This document shows, piece by piece, positions 1-6,352 of a stretch of DNA of 43,116 nucleotides. Source of the DNA: Lachnospiraceae bacterium NC2008 (GTDB taxonomy: Bacteria; Bacillota; Clostridia; Lachnospirales; Lachnospiraceae); assembly GCA_000687675.1 (NCBI GenBank), contig JHWS01000014.1, forward strand, positions 1-43,116, given 5' to 3'. Below the pieces are notes generated by a model, which made no database searches, was not told the DNA's origin, and saw only the letters and a program-made list of their open reading frames with translations. Numbering within the stretch: position 1 is the stretch's first letter; each line of letters starts with the position of its first letter. The translations under genes and the position numbers were made by a program.

Positions 1-254
1 GCATCTTGAGTATCACGGAGTTCACGCTTGAGACGAGCGATTTCTTTCGCCTCCTCTGAAGCATAACTACCGGAGCCAATAACCGGAATATCGCCGTCGT
101 TATCCCTAAACTGTGATTCCCAACGGCCTAGGGTACTAACACCGATACCTAGATTCTTGGCGCATTCAACTTGTGTAAGATCAGGATGCTCCTTACGATA
201 GTTGATAGCATCCAACTTGAACTGCTTGGTGTGATGAATTTTTTGACGAGACAT
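1..254 (-). CDS. IS3-family transposase OrfA, N-terminal part (cut by window edge)
   Basis: The minus strand carries an open frame starting at the ATG complementary to 252-254 and still open at base 1 (84 codons seen). The product starts MSRQKIHHTKQFKLDAIN and continues with TQVECAKNLGIGVSTLGRW, the helix-turn-helix pattern of IS3-family OrfA proteins, which bind the element's ends. A Glu/Lys/Arg-rich stretch (EEAKEIARLKRELRD) then matches the start of the leucine-zipper region of this family. A good ribosome binding site lies 6-7 bases upstream. In IS3 elements OrfA is normally followed by OrfB, joined by a -1 frameshift; that part lies outside the window. The frame is undamaged as far as visible. 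Codon choice looks less AT-biased than the neighbouring genes, as expected for a transposon. Confidence 0.75.
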   Translation of the reverse strand, partial: MSRQKIHHTKQFKLDAINYRKEHPDLTQVECAKNLGIGVSTLGRWESQFRDNDGDIPVIGSGSYASEEAKEIARLKRELRDTQD

Positions 255-340
255 AATGAGTTCCTCCTCTTCTAGATTATACAATAGCTTAAGGGGATAT
301 CTCATTTCGTTTTGTACTATTTAGATGCTAACACTAAAAC
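1..340 (-). mobile_element. End of an IS3-family insertion sequence (partial)
   Basis: This is the 5' end of an insertion sequence that runs off the left edge of the window. It contains the start of an orfA-type transposase gene, its ribosome binding site (an AGGAGGAA complement at 261-268) and a -10-like TATAAT at 281-276 on the minus strand. The outer boundary is uncertain. IS3-type ends finish in CA, and two CA candidates lie near 330-341, but the other end is not in view to confirm the inverted repeat. The family assignment rests on the transposase fragment. Confidence 0.6.
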
Positions 341-371
341 AGAATTTTTTGATAGACGGGAGGAATTGAAC

Positions 372-419
372 ATGGCAAATAAAATATTAATAAGCGCAGA
401 AAATATAGAGCAAACTTAA
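372..419 (+). pseudogene. 15-codon remnant, possibly the 5' end of an ABC transporter ATPase gene
   Basis: A short frame reads MANKILISAENIEQT and stops. It has a proper ribosome binding site (GGGAGGAAT, about 360-367) at good spacing. The peptide resembles the first residues of BceA/MacB-type ABC ATPases (pattern ...ILxxENIxQ-Y-G), so it may be the leftover head of a gene deleted next to the insertion sequence. It could instead be a genuine small leader peptide upstream of tetR. The similarity is judged from memory and covers only 15 residues. Confidence 0.3.
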
Positions 420-433
420 TGATAATAATGATG

Positions 434-450
434 AATGAATAATATTCATT
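434..450. promoter_or_regulatory. Palindromic operator at the tetR promoter
   Basis: AATGAATAATATTCATT is a perfect palindrome: 8-bp arms around one central A. Its right end shares bases with the -35 hexamer TTGACA at 449-454, a position where a bound repressor would block RNA polymerase. The half-site TGAATGAA/TTCATTGA (432-452) recurs in front of the flavodoxin gene at 1130-1146. The inferred ligand is the TetR protein encoded just downstream (autorepression). Confidence 0.65.
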
Positions 451-477
451 GACAAAGCATAATCATGGTGCTACCAT
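449..477 (+). promoter_or_regulatory. Promoter of tetR
   Basis: A consensus -35 TTGACA (449-454) is followed after 17 bp by TACCAT (472-477) as the -10. The -35 overlaps the operator palindrome by two bases. The start codon of tetR is at 509, giving a short leader of about 25 nt. Confidence 0.6.
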
Positions 478-508
478 AAAATCACATCAAAAATAAAAGA
501 GAAAAACT

Positions 509-1084
509 ATGCGAACAGTAAAAGATCCAGATGTAAGAAAACAAGAAATACTTAAAGGTGCTCTTAAGGTCTTTGCAATAAAGGGTTATGACAAAACAAC
601 TATAACCGATATAGCAAGAGAACTTGGAATATCACAGGGCCTTTGTTACAGGTACTATGCTTCTAAGGAAGAGATATATGATGCGGCTTTAGAAGAGTAT
701 GCTAATTATATTTTGACAAGTAACCTTAAAAGATTTAATGATGATAATCGCTCCTTTAAAGAAAAGATATTAAGCTATGCTGGTAACTTAAAAGAGTATA
801 GAAAGCCAGAAACTGATAATGAGGAATTGTACGAACTCTTCCATGGCCAGAACAGTCAGAAGTTTCATGACCAGCTTATGATGAATATTGCAGGCAAGCT
901 TGTACCTTATATTGCAGAAGAACTTAAAAAAGCAAAAGAAAGTGGAGAGATTACTATATCAGATCCAGATACATATGCATATTTCTTTGTCTATGGTCAG
1001 ATTGGTGTATTACTTAATACACAACATGATCCAAACAGTGTTAAAAAAATTCAGGATATGCTTATTGAGCTATTAAACTTATAA
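509..1084 (+). CDS. TetR/AcrR-family transcriptional regulator
   Basis: 191 residues, the usual TetR size. The N-terminus (residues 8-55) is the family DNA-binding domain: RKQEILKGALKVFAIKGYDKTTITDIARELGISQGLCYRYYASKEEIY, with the recognition helix around GISQGLCYRYY. The remaining helices would form the ligand pocket and dimer interface, which are not conserved enough to name a ligand. The ribosome binding site is weak (AAAGAG), so expression is probably low, as for many autoregulated repressors. It lies upstream of, and in the same direction as, a flavodoxin/MATE pump cluster. Palindromes at its own promoter (434-450) and before the flavodoxin gene (1130-1146) share the same half-site, so it most likely represses itself and the efflux cluster until a toxic compound binds. 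The inducer is unknown. Confidence 0.88.
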   Translation: MRTVKDPDVRKQEILKGALKVFAIKGYDKTTITDIARELGISQGLCYRYYASKEEIYDAALEEYANYILTSNLKRFNDDNRSFKEKILSYAGNLKEYRKPETDNEELYELFHGQNSQKFHDQLMMNIAGKLVPYIAEELKKAKESGEITISDPDTYAYFFVYGQIGVLLNTQHDPNSVKKIQDMLIELLNL

Positions 1085-1087
1085 TAC

Positions 1088-1112
1088 ATCCCCGGATATT
1101 TTGTCCGGGGAT
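1088..1112 (+). promoter_or_regulatory. Stem-loop between tetR and the flavodoxin gene
   Basis: A perfect 9-bp stem ATCCCCGGA / TCCGGGGAT encloses a 7-nt loop directly after the tetR stop codon. An A-rich stretch rather than a T-run follows, so it is a poor intrinsic terminator on the plus strand. It may cap the tetR mRNA 3' end or partially attenuate readthrough. Confidence 0.5.
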
Positions 1113-1129
1113 AAAAAATAAATAATGGA

Positions 1130-1146
1130 TGAATGAAATTCATTCA
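1130..1146. promoter_or_regulatory. Palindromic operator before the flavodoxin-MATE cluster
   Basis: TGAATGAAATTCATTCA is a perfect palindrome with 8-bp arms around a central A. The arms TGAATGAA/TTCATTCA repeat the half-site found at the tetR promoter, but here they are 1 bp apart instead of 5. It sits about 30 bp before the flavodoxin start at 1175, where TetR binding could control the efflux cluster. Confidence 0.6.
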
Positions 1147-1174
1147 ACAAACAACAAACTATGGAGGAAATAAT

Positions 1175-1630
1175 ATGAAAACAGCAATTATTTATGAATC
1201 AAAACACCACGGTAATACTAAGAAGGTATGTGATGCTATAGCAAAATCTCAGGGAGTAAAGCTATTCGATGCAGAAGCAATAAAGGGAGATTTTCCTTGG
1301 GATGAATATGACACGATTGGATTTGCATCAGGAATAAGCTTCTCAAAATTTTATAACCATGTAACTAAGCTTGCTAGTAAAGTTCCAGCAGGTAAGATGA
1401 CCTTTTATATCTATACCTGTGCCAAGAATGATAAAGACTTCGCAGCAGACATCAAAGCTATAGCAGAAGCTAATGGAGCAATTATTCTTGGAACATACGG
1501 CTGTAGAGGATTCAATACATTCGGCCCACTAAAACTAATTGGGGGAATGAATAAGTCTAATCCTGATAAGGATGAACTTCAGGCAGCAGTAGAGTTTTAC
1601 AAAGATATGGAGGCAAAGTATGAAAAGTAA
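1175..1630 (+). CDS. Flavodoxin-like FMN protein
   Basis: 151 residues. The first beta-strand and phosphate loop read MKTAIIYESKHHGNTKKV, the flavodoxin FMN-binding pattern (hydrophobic strand, then S/T-x-x-x-GNT-x-x). Later parts (TFYIYTCAKND near residues 75-85 and GAIILGTYGCRG near 105-115) fit the loops that hold the flavin ring. I chose the ATG at 1175 because TGGAGGAAA precedes it. An in-frame ATG at 1133 lies inside the operator palindrome and has no ribosome binding site. The end overlaps the MATE pump start by 11 bp, so the two are translationally coupled. Flavodoxin-fold proteins paired with TetR and a pump often act in quinone or redox-stress defence, an inference here. Confidence 0.82.
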   Translation: MKTAIIYESKHHGNTKKVCDAIAKSQGVKLFDAEAIKGDFPWDEYDTIGFASGISFSKFYNHVTKLASKVPAGKMTFYIYTCAKNDKDFAADIKAIAEANGAIILGTYGCRGFNTFGPLKLIGGMNKSNPDKDELQAAVEFYKDMEAKYEK

Positions 1631-2972
1631 AATAGATTTTATTAATGGAAAAACAAACAGTTCACTTATGAAACTATTTATTCCTCTTATGTTAGCAATG
1701 ACACTTACTATGGCATATAGCATGATAGACAGTTTGTGGGTAGGAAATATGCTTGGTAAAGATGGTATGTCAGCTTTAACAGCAAGTACAGCAATAGTTC
1801 TTATCCTTAACTCGCTTGCTATGGGTGTAGGTAATGGCGTTAGTGTTATGATTGCTCAGCTTGTTGGAAAGAAGGATAGTGAAGGTATAAGTAAGGCAGC
1901 AGCAACAATTATGGTAGTGTCTCTTATATCATCAACGGTAATTTGTATTTTGGGAGAAATGTTTGCGGAGGTCATTCTTACAAAGATGGGTACTCCTGCA
2001 GATGTACTTGGCCATGCTGTAAGTTATCTTAGACTCTATCTAATTGGCAATGTAGCTTTATTTGTATACATGCAGTTTACATCTATCTTTAGAGCATTTG
2101 GCGACTCTCTTTTTCAGATGAAAGGTATGCTTTTTACTGTTATTGTCAATGCTGTTTTAGATCCTGTTATGATTAGCTGGTGGGGATTTAACGGCGTAGC
2201 TATTGCTACAGTTTTATCAGAAGTATTATGCCTAATCTATGCTCTTTACTATCATAAGAAGAAGGCAATGTTTACTATAAATTATAAGGGAATGTCATTC
2301 GATAATGTAAAACTTATGTGCAAGCTTTGTATACCAACTGCGGTGCAGCAGATTATGCCGGCGGTAAGTTCTGCAGTTATGATTACATTTATTAATCCAG
2401 TTGGAACAACAGCTCTAGCAGGATACGGAGTAGCTAGAAATCTTGAACTTATTATGTTTATGCCAACCAATGCTATGTCTATGGCAGTAACATCTATTGT
2501 AGGTCAGTGCAAGGGTGCAAAACGTATGGATAGAGCAAAAGATTATCTTAAGTCTTCTATGCTTCTAGGAGGAGTTTTAATAGGAATACTTAGCCTATTT
2601 GTAATTGGATTTAGTCCTCTTCTTAGTATGTGCTTTGGTCAGGGAGCAGAGGTTGCTGCTATAGTTAGTCACTTCTTTACGATATTAAGTATTGGATATG
2701 TACTTTACTTATTAACAAGCTGCATTCAAGGTTTTATAACTGGTATAGGCAAGGCAGGGCTAGCTATGGTTCTTTTAGTCTTTTACTATGTTTTGTTTAG
2801 AATACCTATAGCTATAATCCTAAAAGCAAGACTTGGTCTTTCTGGCATATGGGCAGCATTTCTTATTAGTCATATTCTTGCATGCATTCTGGCAACTGCG
2901 ATGTTATACTATAGTCAAAAATCGAAAGGACTAGAATATGAAACTAATCTTCATCCGTCATGGAGAACCTGA
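1620..2972 (+). CDS. MATE-family multidrug efflux transporter
   Basis: 450 residues with about 12 hydrophobic segments, the standard MATE size and layout. The beginning (LMKLFIPLMLAMTLTMAYSMIDSLWVGNMLG) is the first MATE helix pair, and the region near residues 240-275 (PTAVQQIMPAVSSAVMITFINPVG) is the equivalent start of the second half. These pumps export cationic drugs and metabolites in exchange for Na+ or H+. The start codon sits inside the flavodoxin gene (11-bp overlap), and its last 35 bp overlap the phosphatase gene. Expression is probably under the upstream TetR operator. Its substrate cannot be read from sequence. Confidence 0.93.
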   Translation: MKSKIDFINGKTNSSLMKLFIPLMLAMTLTMAYSMIDSLWVGNMLGKDGMSALTASTAIVLILNSLAMGVGNGVSVMIAQLVGKKDSEGISKAAATIMVVSLISSTVICILGEMFAEVILTKMGTPADVLGHAVSYLRLYLIGNVALFVYMQFTSIFRAFGDSLFQMKGMLFTVIVNAVLDPVMISWWGFNGVAIATVLSEVLCLIYALYYHKKKAMFTINYKGMSFDNVKLMCKLCIPTAVQQIMPAVSSAVMITFINPVGTTALAGYGVARNLELIMFMPTNAMSMAVTSIVGQCKGAKRMDRAKDYLKSSMLLGGVLIGILSLFVIGFSPLLSMCFGQGAEVAAIVSHFFTILSIGYVLYLLTSCIQGFITGIGKAGLAMVLLVFYYVLFRIPIAIILKARLGLSGIWAAFLISHILACILATAMLYYSQKSKGLEYETNLHPSWRT

Positions 2973-3672
2973 TTATACAATAGATTCCCTTACAGAAAAG
3001 GGCTGGCGTGAAGCTGAGATTCTTTCAAATCGTATGGCAAAAACTAAGATGGATTATATATATGTATCTCCTCTTGGAAGAGCCAAAGACACTGCAAAAC
3101 CAACTTTGGAAAAAACAGGAAGGAGTGCTATAGAACTTCCTTGGCTTCAAGAATTTCCTATATGGATTCCAAAGCCAGGTGGAAAAGAAGGTGAGATGAA
3201 AGTTGCCTGGGACTGGCTTCCGGAAGACTGGACTGGAACAGAATATTTTTATGACAAAGATAATTGGAACCAGAATCCAGTTCTAAAAGAATTCAAGGCT
3301 GGAGAAGAAGTTAATATGATTAACAGTAACTTTGACAACCTTCTTAAAGAACATGGATATGAAAGAGATGGAAACATGTATAAGGCCATAAAGGCTAACA
3401 ATGATACTATAGTTTTCTTCTGTCACTTTGCTCTTACCTGTGTTTTACTTGGACACTTACTTGGTGTATCACCTATGGTTATGTGGCATGGATTCTGCGC
3501 CGCGCCTACATCAGTAACTACTGTGGCTACAGAAGAAAGAAGAGAGGGAAAAGCAATCTTCAGGATGCTTTCATATGGTGATACTTCTCATCTTTACGAA
3601 GCAGGTGAACCTATATCATTTGCAGCAAGGTTCTGTGAATGTTATGATAACAAAGATGAAAGGCATGATTAG
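2938..3672 (+). CDS. Histidine phosphatase family protein (phosphoglycerate mutase-like)
   Basis: 244 residues. The catalytic RHG motif is at residues 7-9 (IFIRHGEPDYT), and the second catalytic histidine is most likely His163 in VFFCHFAL. An Arg in SPLGRAKDT matches the conserved phosphate-binding arginine. These enzymes dephosphorylate small molecules or proteins through a phosphohistidine intermediate; the substrate is unknown. The gene begins 35 bp inside the MATE gene, with GGA upstream of the ATG, an unusually deep overlap that implies coupling. A decayed second copy of its 3' part lies at 9308-9628. The role in an efflux cluster is unclear. Confidence 0.88.
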   Translation: MKLIFIRHGEPDYTIDSLTEKGWREAEILSNRMAKTKMDYIYVSPLGRAKDTAKPTLEKTGRSAIELPWLQEFPIWIPKPGGKEGEMKVAWDWLPEDWTGTEYFYDKDNWNQNPVLKEFKAGEEVNMINSNFDNLLKEHGYERDGNMYKAIKANNDTIVFFCHFALTCVLLGHLLGVSPMVMWHGFCAAPTSVTTVATEERREGKAIFRMLSYGDTSHLYEAGEPISFAARFCECYDNKDERHD

Positions 3673-3710
3673 TATGTTTCATCGAAATAAAAATGTTCAA
3701 GGAGAGAATA

Positions 3711-5084
3711 ATGAACAGTACATCGCAGATTCCATACAAAATATATCTTAGCGAAAGCGAGATGCCAACAAAGTGGCACAATGTACGTGCGGCAATGAAG
3801 AATAAGCCAGCACCACTTCTTAATCCAGCCACTCATGAACCTATGAGTTTTGATGATTTAAGACCTGTTTTTTGTGACGAGCTTATAAAGCAGGAACTTG
3901 ATAATGACAATGAATACTATGATATTCCAGATGAGATACGTGAATTTTACAAAATGTATCGACCATCACCTTTAGTCAGAGCATACTGCCTTGAGAAAGC
4001 ACTTGATACACCAGCTAAGATTTATTATAAGTTTGAAGGTAATAATACTAGCGGAAGCCATAAGCTTAACTCTGCTATTGCCCAGGCATATTATGCTAAA
4101 AAGCAGGGGCTTAAGGGTATCACAACAGAAACAGGTGCAGGTCAGTGGGGAACTGCACTTTCTATGGCAAGTGCATACCTTGGACTTGATCTAAAGGTAT
4201 ATATGGTTAAGGTTTCATATGAGCAGAAGCCATTTAGACGAGAAGTTATGAGGACATATGGAGCAAGTGTTACACCTTCTCCATCTATGGATACTGAGAT
4301 AGGAAGAAAAATCAATGCTGCTCATCCGGGAACTACAGGTAGTTTAGGATGTGCTATTTCTGAAGCAGTTGAAGTTGCAACAACAACTGAGGGATATAGA
4401 TATGTTCTTGGTAGCGTTCTTAACCAGGTAGTACTTCATCAGAGTATTATAGGACTTGAAACTAAGGCGGCTCTTGATAAATATAACATTACTCCGGACA
4501 TTATTATTGGTTGCGCAGGAGGCGGTTCAAACCTTGGTGGTCTTATATCTCCATTTATGGCTGAAAAGATCAGAGGTGAAAAGAATTATCGTATTATTGC
4601 AGTAGAACCTGCAAGCTGTCCAAGTCTTACAAGAGGTAAATTTGCATATGACTTCTGTGATACTGGTATGGTATGTCCGCTTGCTAAGATGTACACACTT
4701 GGTAGTGATTTCATTCCTTCTGCTAACCATGCAGGAGGACTCCGTTATCATGGTATGAGCCCTATTGTTTCTCAGCTTTATGATGATGGATATATGGAAG
4801 CAGTATCTGTTGAACAGACAAGCGTATTCGAAGCTGCCACTAAGTTTGCAAGAACAGAGGGTATCCTTCCGGCACCTGAGAGTAGCCATGCAATCAGAGT
4901 AGCTATAGATGAGGCTTTAAAGTGTAAAGAAACTGGTGAAGAAAAGACTATTGTATTTGGTCTTACAGGTACAGGTTACTTTGATCTCTTTGCATATCAG
5001 AAATTTAATGACAATGAAATGAGCGACTATATTCCAACAGATGAAGAACTTGCAAGAAGTATTGCAAACCTTCCTAAGGTATGA
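3711..5084 (+). CDS. trpB: TrpB2-type tryptophan synthase beta chain (PLP enzyme)
   Basis: 457 residues, longer than classical TrpB (about 400) and typical of the TrpB2 subgroup. The pyridoxal-phosphate lysine is Lys118 in GSHKLNSA, and the phosphate-binding glycine loop is GCAGGGSN near residue 270. The family condenses indole with serine to form tryptophan. The start at 3711 follows AAGGAGAGAAT; an upstream in-frame ATG at 3693 lacks such a site. No trpA or other tryptophan gene is nearby. TrpB2 enzymes often stand alone and salvage indole or use other nucleophiles. It follows the phosphatase gene by 38 bp, so it may belong to the TetR-controlled cluster, although it could be independent. 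It ends facing the minus-strand toxin-antitoxin genes. Confidence 0.9.
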   Translation: MNSTSQIPYKIYLSESEMPTKWHNVRAAMKNKPAPLLNPATHEPMSFDDLRPVFCDELIKQELDNDNEYYDIPDEIREFYKMYRPSPLVRAYCLEKALDTPAKIYYKFEGNNTSGSHKLNSAIAQAYYAKKQGLKGITTETGAGQWGTALSMASAYLGLDLKVYMVKVSYEQKPFRREVMRTYGASVTPSPSMDTEIGRKINAAHPGTTGSLGCAISEAVEVATTTEGYRYVLGSVLNQVVLHQSIIGLETKAALDKYNITPDIIIGCAGGGSNLGGLISPFMAEKIRGEKNYRIIAVEPASCPSLTRGKFAYDFCDTGMVCPLAKMYTLGSDFIPSANHAGGLRYHGMSPIVSQLYDDGYMEAVSVEQTSVFEAATKFARTEGILPAPESSHAIRVAIDEALKCKETGEEKTIVFGLTGTGYFDLFAYQKFNDNEMSDYIPTDEELARSIANLPKV

Positions 5085-5124
5085 TTTTAGGACTTAGTCA
5101 AAATGGAAACTAAAAAACTTAATA

Positions 5125-5397
5125 TTATTCTTTTTCGATAGGAACTATTTGTAGTTTATATCCTAGTGGAACAAGAACTTTAAGTAAGCTGTTTATTTGT
5201 GGAGAATGAACAGCTTTTTCCATTCTAGCAATTACAGGTTGTTTAACATTGCATTTTTCTGCAAGATCTGCTTGAGATATACCCTGCTCTTCACGTATTG
5301 TCACCATAGTTCTAATTAAATCTTTTTCAAATGCTATAATGTTTTCTTCCTCAGGGGTTATTTTAAGTTCTTTTCTAAATTCTTTCCAATTACTCAT
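5125..5397 (-). CDS. higA: HigA-like antitoxin (XRE helix-turn-helix)
   Basis: 90 residues starting MSNWKEFRKELKITPEE. Residues about 32-85 form an XRE-type helix-turn-helix: MVTIREEQGISQADLAEKC followed by VKQPVIARMEKAVHSPQINSLLKVL. This is the architecture of HigA antitoxins, which neutralise a RelE/HigB-type toxin and bind the operon promoter. The ATG complementary to 5395-5397 was chosen because GGAGG lies just upstream and because it overlaps the toxin gene end by 8 bp, the usual coupling. A frame extending to 5454 adds residues encoded inside the toxin gene and is unlikely. Toxin first, antitoxin second is the order typical of higBA. Confidence 0.82.
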   Translation of the reverse strand: MSNWKEFRKELKITPEEENIIAFEKDLIRTMVTIREEQGISQADLAEKCNVKQPVIARMEKAVHSPQINSLLKVLVPLGYKLQIVPIEKE

Positions 5398-5758
5398 TAC
5401 CGTTGAACCTCCTCCTATAATCATCAAGTTCTTTTTTCGCTTTTTCAATTTCACGTTTGGGAGTTTTACGAGTTTTTTTCTCGAAATGATGAAGTAGCAA
5501 AAAAGTATTATCTTTGTAGAATGCGTACAGGATTCTGTTTGATAATGGTCTTAATTCCCAAATTTCTCCATCAAGATGTTTTGTTATAGGCTCTCCAACT
5601 CGTGTTCCCATTTCTTCAAGGATGTCTAAATAGGCAACTATTTTGTTAAAGTTGATGCGAGCTTCTTTACTGGTTGATGTTTTATTTCTGAGTTCTTTAA
5701 TAAAACTTTTTACATCACATGAACCATGCTCGTCTGTGTAGAATTTAATCTTATACAT
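5390..5758 (-). CDS. higB: HigB/RelE-superfamily toxin (phage Gp49-like)
   Basis: 122 residues. The centre, GEPITKHLDGEIWELRPLSNRILYAFYKDNTFLLLHHFEKKTRKTP, carries the RelE-fold signature WELRP...R.LY....F.LLH.F.KK. It is followed by a basic C-terminal helix (EIEKAKKELDDY). Proteins of this type cleave mRNA on the ribosome when released from the antitoxin. AAAGGAG lies before the ATG. Transcription starts from a promoter embedded in a 41-bp inverted repeat (5775-5815). The pair lies in the accessory block bracketed by phosphatase repeats, where it could stabilise the neighbouring DNA. Activity cannot be proven from sequence. Confidence 0.82.
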   Translation of the reverse strand: MYKIKFYTDEHGSCDVKSFIKELRNKTSTSKEARINFNKIVAYLDILEEMGTRVGEPITKHLDGEIWELRPLSNRILYAFYKDNTFLLLHHFEKKTRKTPKREIEKAKKELDDYRRRFNGNE

Positions 5759-5774
5759 TTATTCTCCTTTCATA

Positions 5775-5815
5775 ATAACAAATTTGCTATTATATAACAA
5801 TAGCAAATTTGTTAT
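5775..5815. promoter_or_regulatory. 41-bp inverted-repeat operator of the toxin-antitoxin operon
   Basis: Two perfect 17-bp arms, ATAACAAATTTGCTATT (5775-5791) and AATAGCAAATTTGTTAT (5799-5815), flank a 7-bp spacer ATATAAC. The repeat covers the promoter elements and ends about 17 bp before the toxin start codon. It is the expected binding site for the HigA antitoxin or toxin-antitoxin complex. Confidence 0.72.
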
Positions 5816-5817
5816 AA
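5789..5817 (-). promoter_or_regulatory. Promoter of the toxin-antitoxin operon
   Basis: Reading the minus strand, TTATAA (complement of 5812-5817) and a consensus TATAAT (complement of 5789-5794) are separated by 17 bp. Both lie in the 41-bp palindrome, so repressor binding would exclude RNA polymerase. Confidence 0.55.
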
Positions 5818-6017
5818 AAACTGCTTTTGTTTGTAGAAAAAATCAGAATAATAAACCTCCTTTATATGACTAAGATTAATAAATTGAAAAAATGCGAAGT
5901 GCACATGATACTGCGTTAAGAATAAACGCAAGAATCTTTCAATACTTACAGATATGCATAAAGATATCAGAAATTAGATTGATTGTAAATGCTTGGTGGT
6001 TCAAGCATTTGCAGTCT
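5816..6017. other. AT-rich intergenic spacer with a small hairpin
   Basis: No credible gene is seen here. Near the RHH gene end there is a 9-bp stem AAATGCTTG / CAAGCATTT (5987-5995 / 6002-6010) with a 6-nt loop, which may end the minus-strand RHH transcript although the T-run is weak. A smaller repeat TGCGTT/AACGCA is at 5912-5930. Confidence 0.4.
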
Positions 6018-6185
6018 TTATTTTTCCATGTTTTCAAGGGCGTATTCAACAGCCTGTATAACAAAGTTAGAAAAGGAAACGTCTTTACCGGTGATGGCTT
6101 CATTAACTTTATCAATAACCTCTAATGGAAAACGTATAGTTTTGTTTTCACTTTCTCTTCTATTTGGTTTAATTTCAAATGCCAT
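6018..6185 (-). CDS. Small ribbon-helix-helix DNA-binding protein
   Basis: 55 residues starting MAFEIKPNRRESENKT. The segment NKTIRFPLEVIDKVNEAI, then VSFSNFVIQAVEYALENM, matches a ribbon-helix-helix (Arc/CopG/YlcI-like) fold: a short beta-strand with alternating residues (TIRF) followed by two helices. Such proteins bind DNA as dimers of dimers. The ATG complementary to 6183-6185 has GAGAGG upstream; a longer frame reaching 6278 would begin inside the promoter and is rejected. Its promoter contains a short palindrome in the spacer, so autorepression is likely. It lies beside the toxin-antitoxin operon and could also be an orphan antitoxin or a regulator of the neighbouring genes. Confidence 0.75.
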   Translation of the reverse strand: MAFEIKPNRRESENKTIRFPLEVIDKVNEAITGKDVSFSNFVIQAVEYALENMEK

Positions 6186-6203
6186 ACTCAATACCTCTCT
6201 TTT

Positions 6204-6218
6204 AATACAAAATGTATT
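6204..6218. promoter_or_regulatory. Second palindrome in the RHH leader
   Basis: AATACA-aaa-TGTATT is a short perfect inverted repeat (6-bp arms, 3-bp spacer) between the RHH promoter and its ribosome binding site. It is a possible second operator. The composition is very AT-rich, so chance is a real alternative. Confidence 0.35.
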
Positions 6219-6257
6219 GCATATTACAGGATGTTGTATGCACTTAAAAATGCATGT

Positions 6258-6285
6258 ATAATATATTGCAAATAGCAATACACAA
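6258..6285 (-). promoter_or_regulatory. RHH gene promoter with operator in the spacer
   Basis: On the minus strand TTGTGT (complement of 6280-6285) and TATTAT (complement of 6258-6263) are 16 bp apart. The spacer is filled almost exactly by the palindrome TATTGC-aaata-GCAATA (6264-6280), the ideal place for an autorepressor. The sequence AATAGCAA in this site also occurs in the neighbouring toxin-antitoxin operator. Confidence 0.55.
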
Positions 6286-6352
6286 TTATTAAATTACAAT
6301 ATGATGATGAATTGTACTTTAGTTGATTTTGAAGATGAAAGGGAGGAAGCTG

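Noticed and set aside
1088-1112. The stem-loop after tetR as a full intrinsic terminator
   Set aside because: No T-run follows on the plus strand, so it is listed only as a regulatory hairpin.
1133-1174. An upstream in-frame ATG extending the flavodoxin by 14 residues
   Set aside because: It lies inside the operator palindrome and has no ribosome binding site, while 1175 follows TGGAGGAAA.
4527-4889. A 120-codon minus-strand frame inside trpB
   Set aside because: It is a Cys-rich shadow of a conserved enzyme gene with no ribosome binding site.
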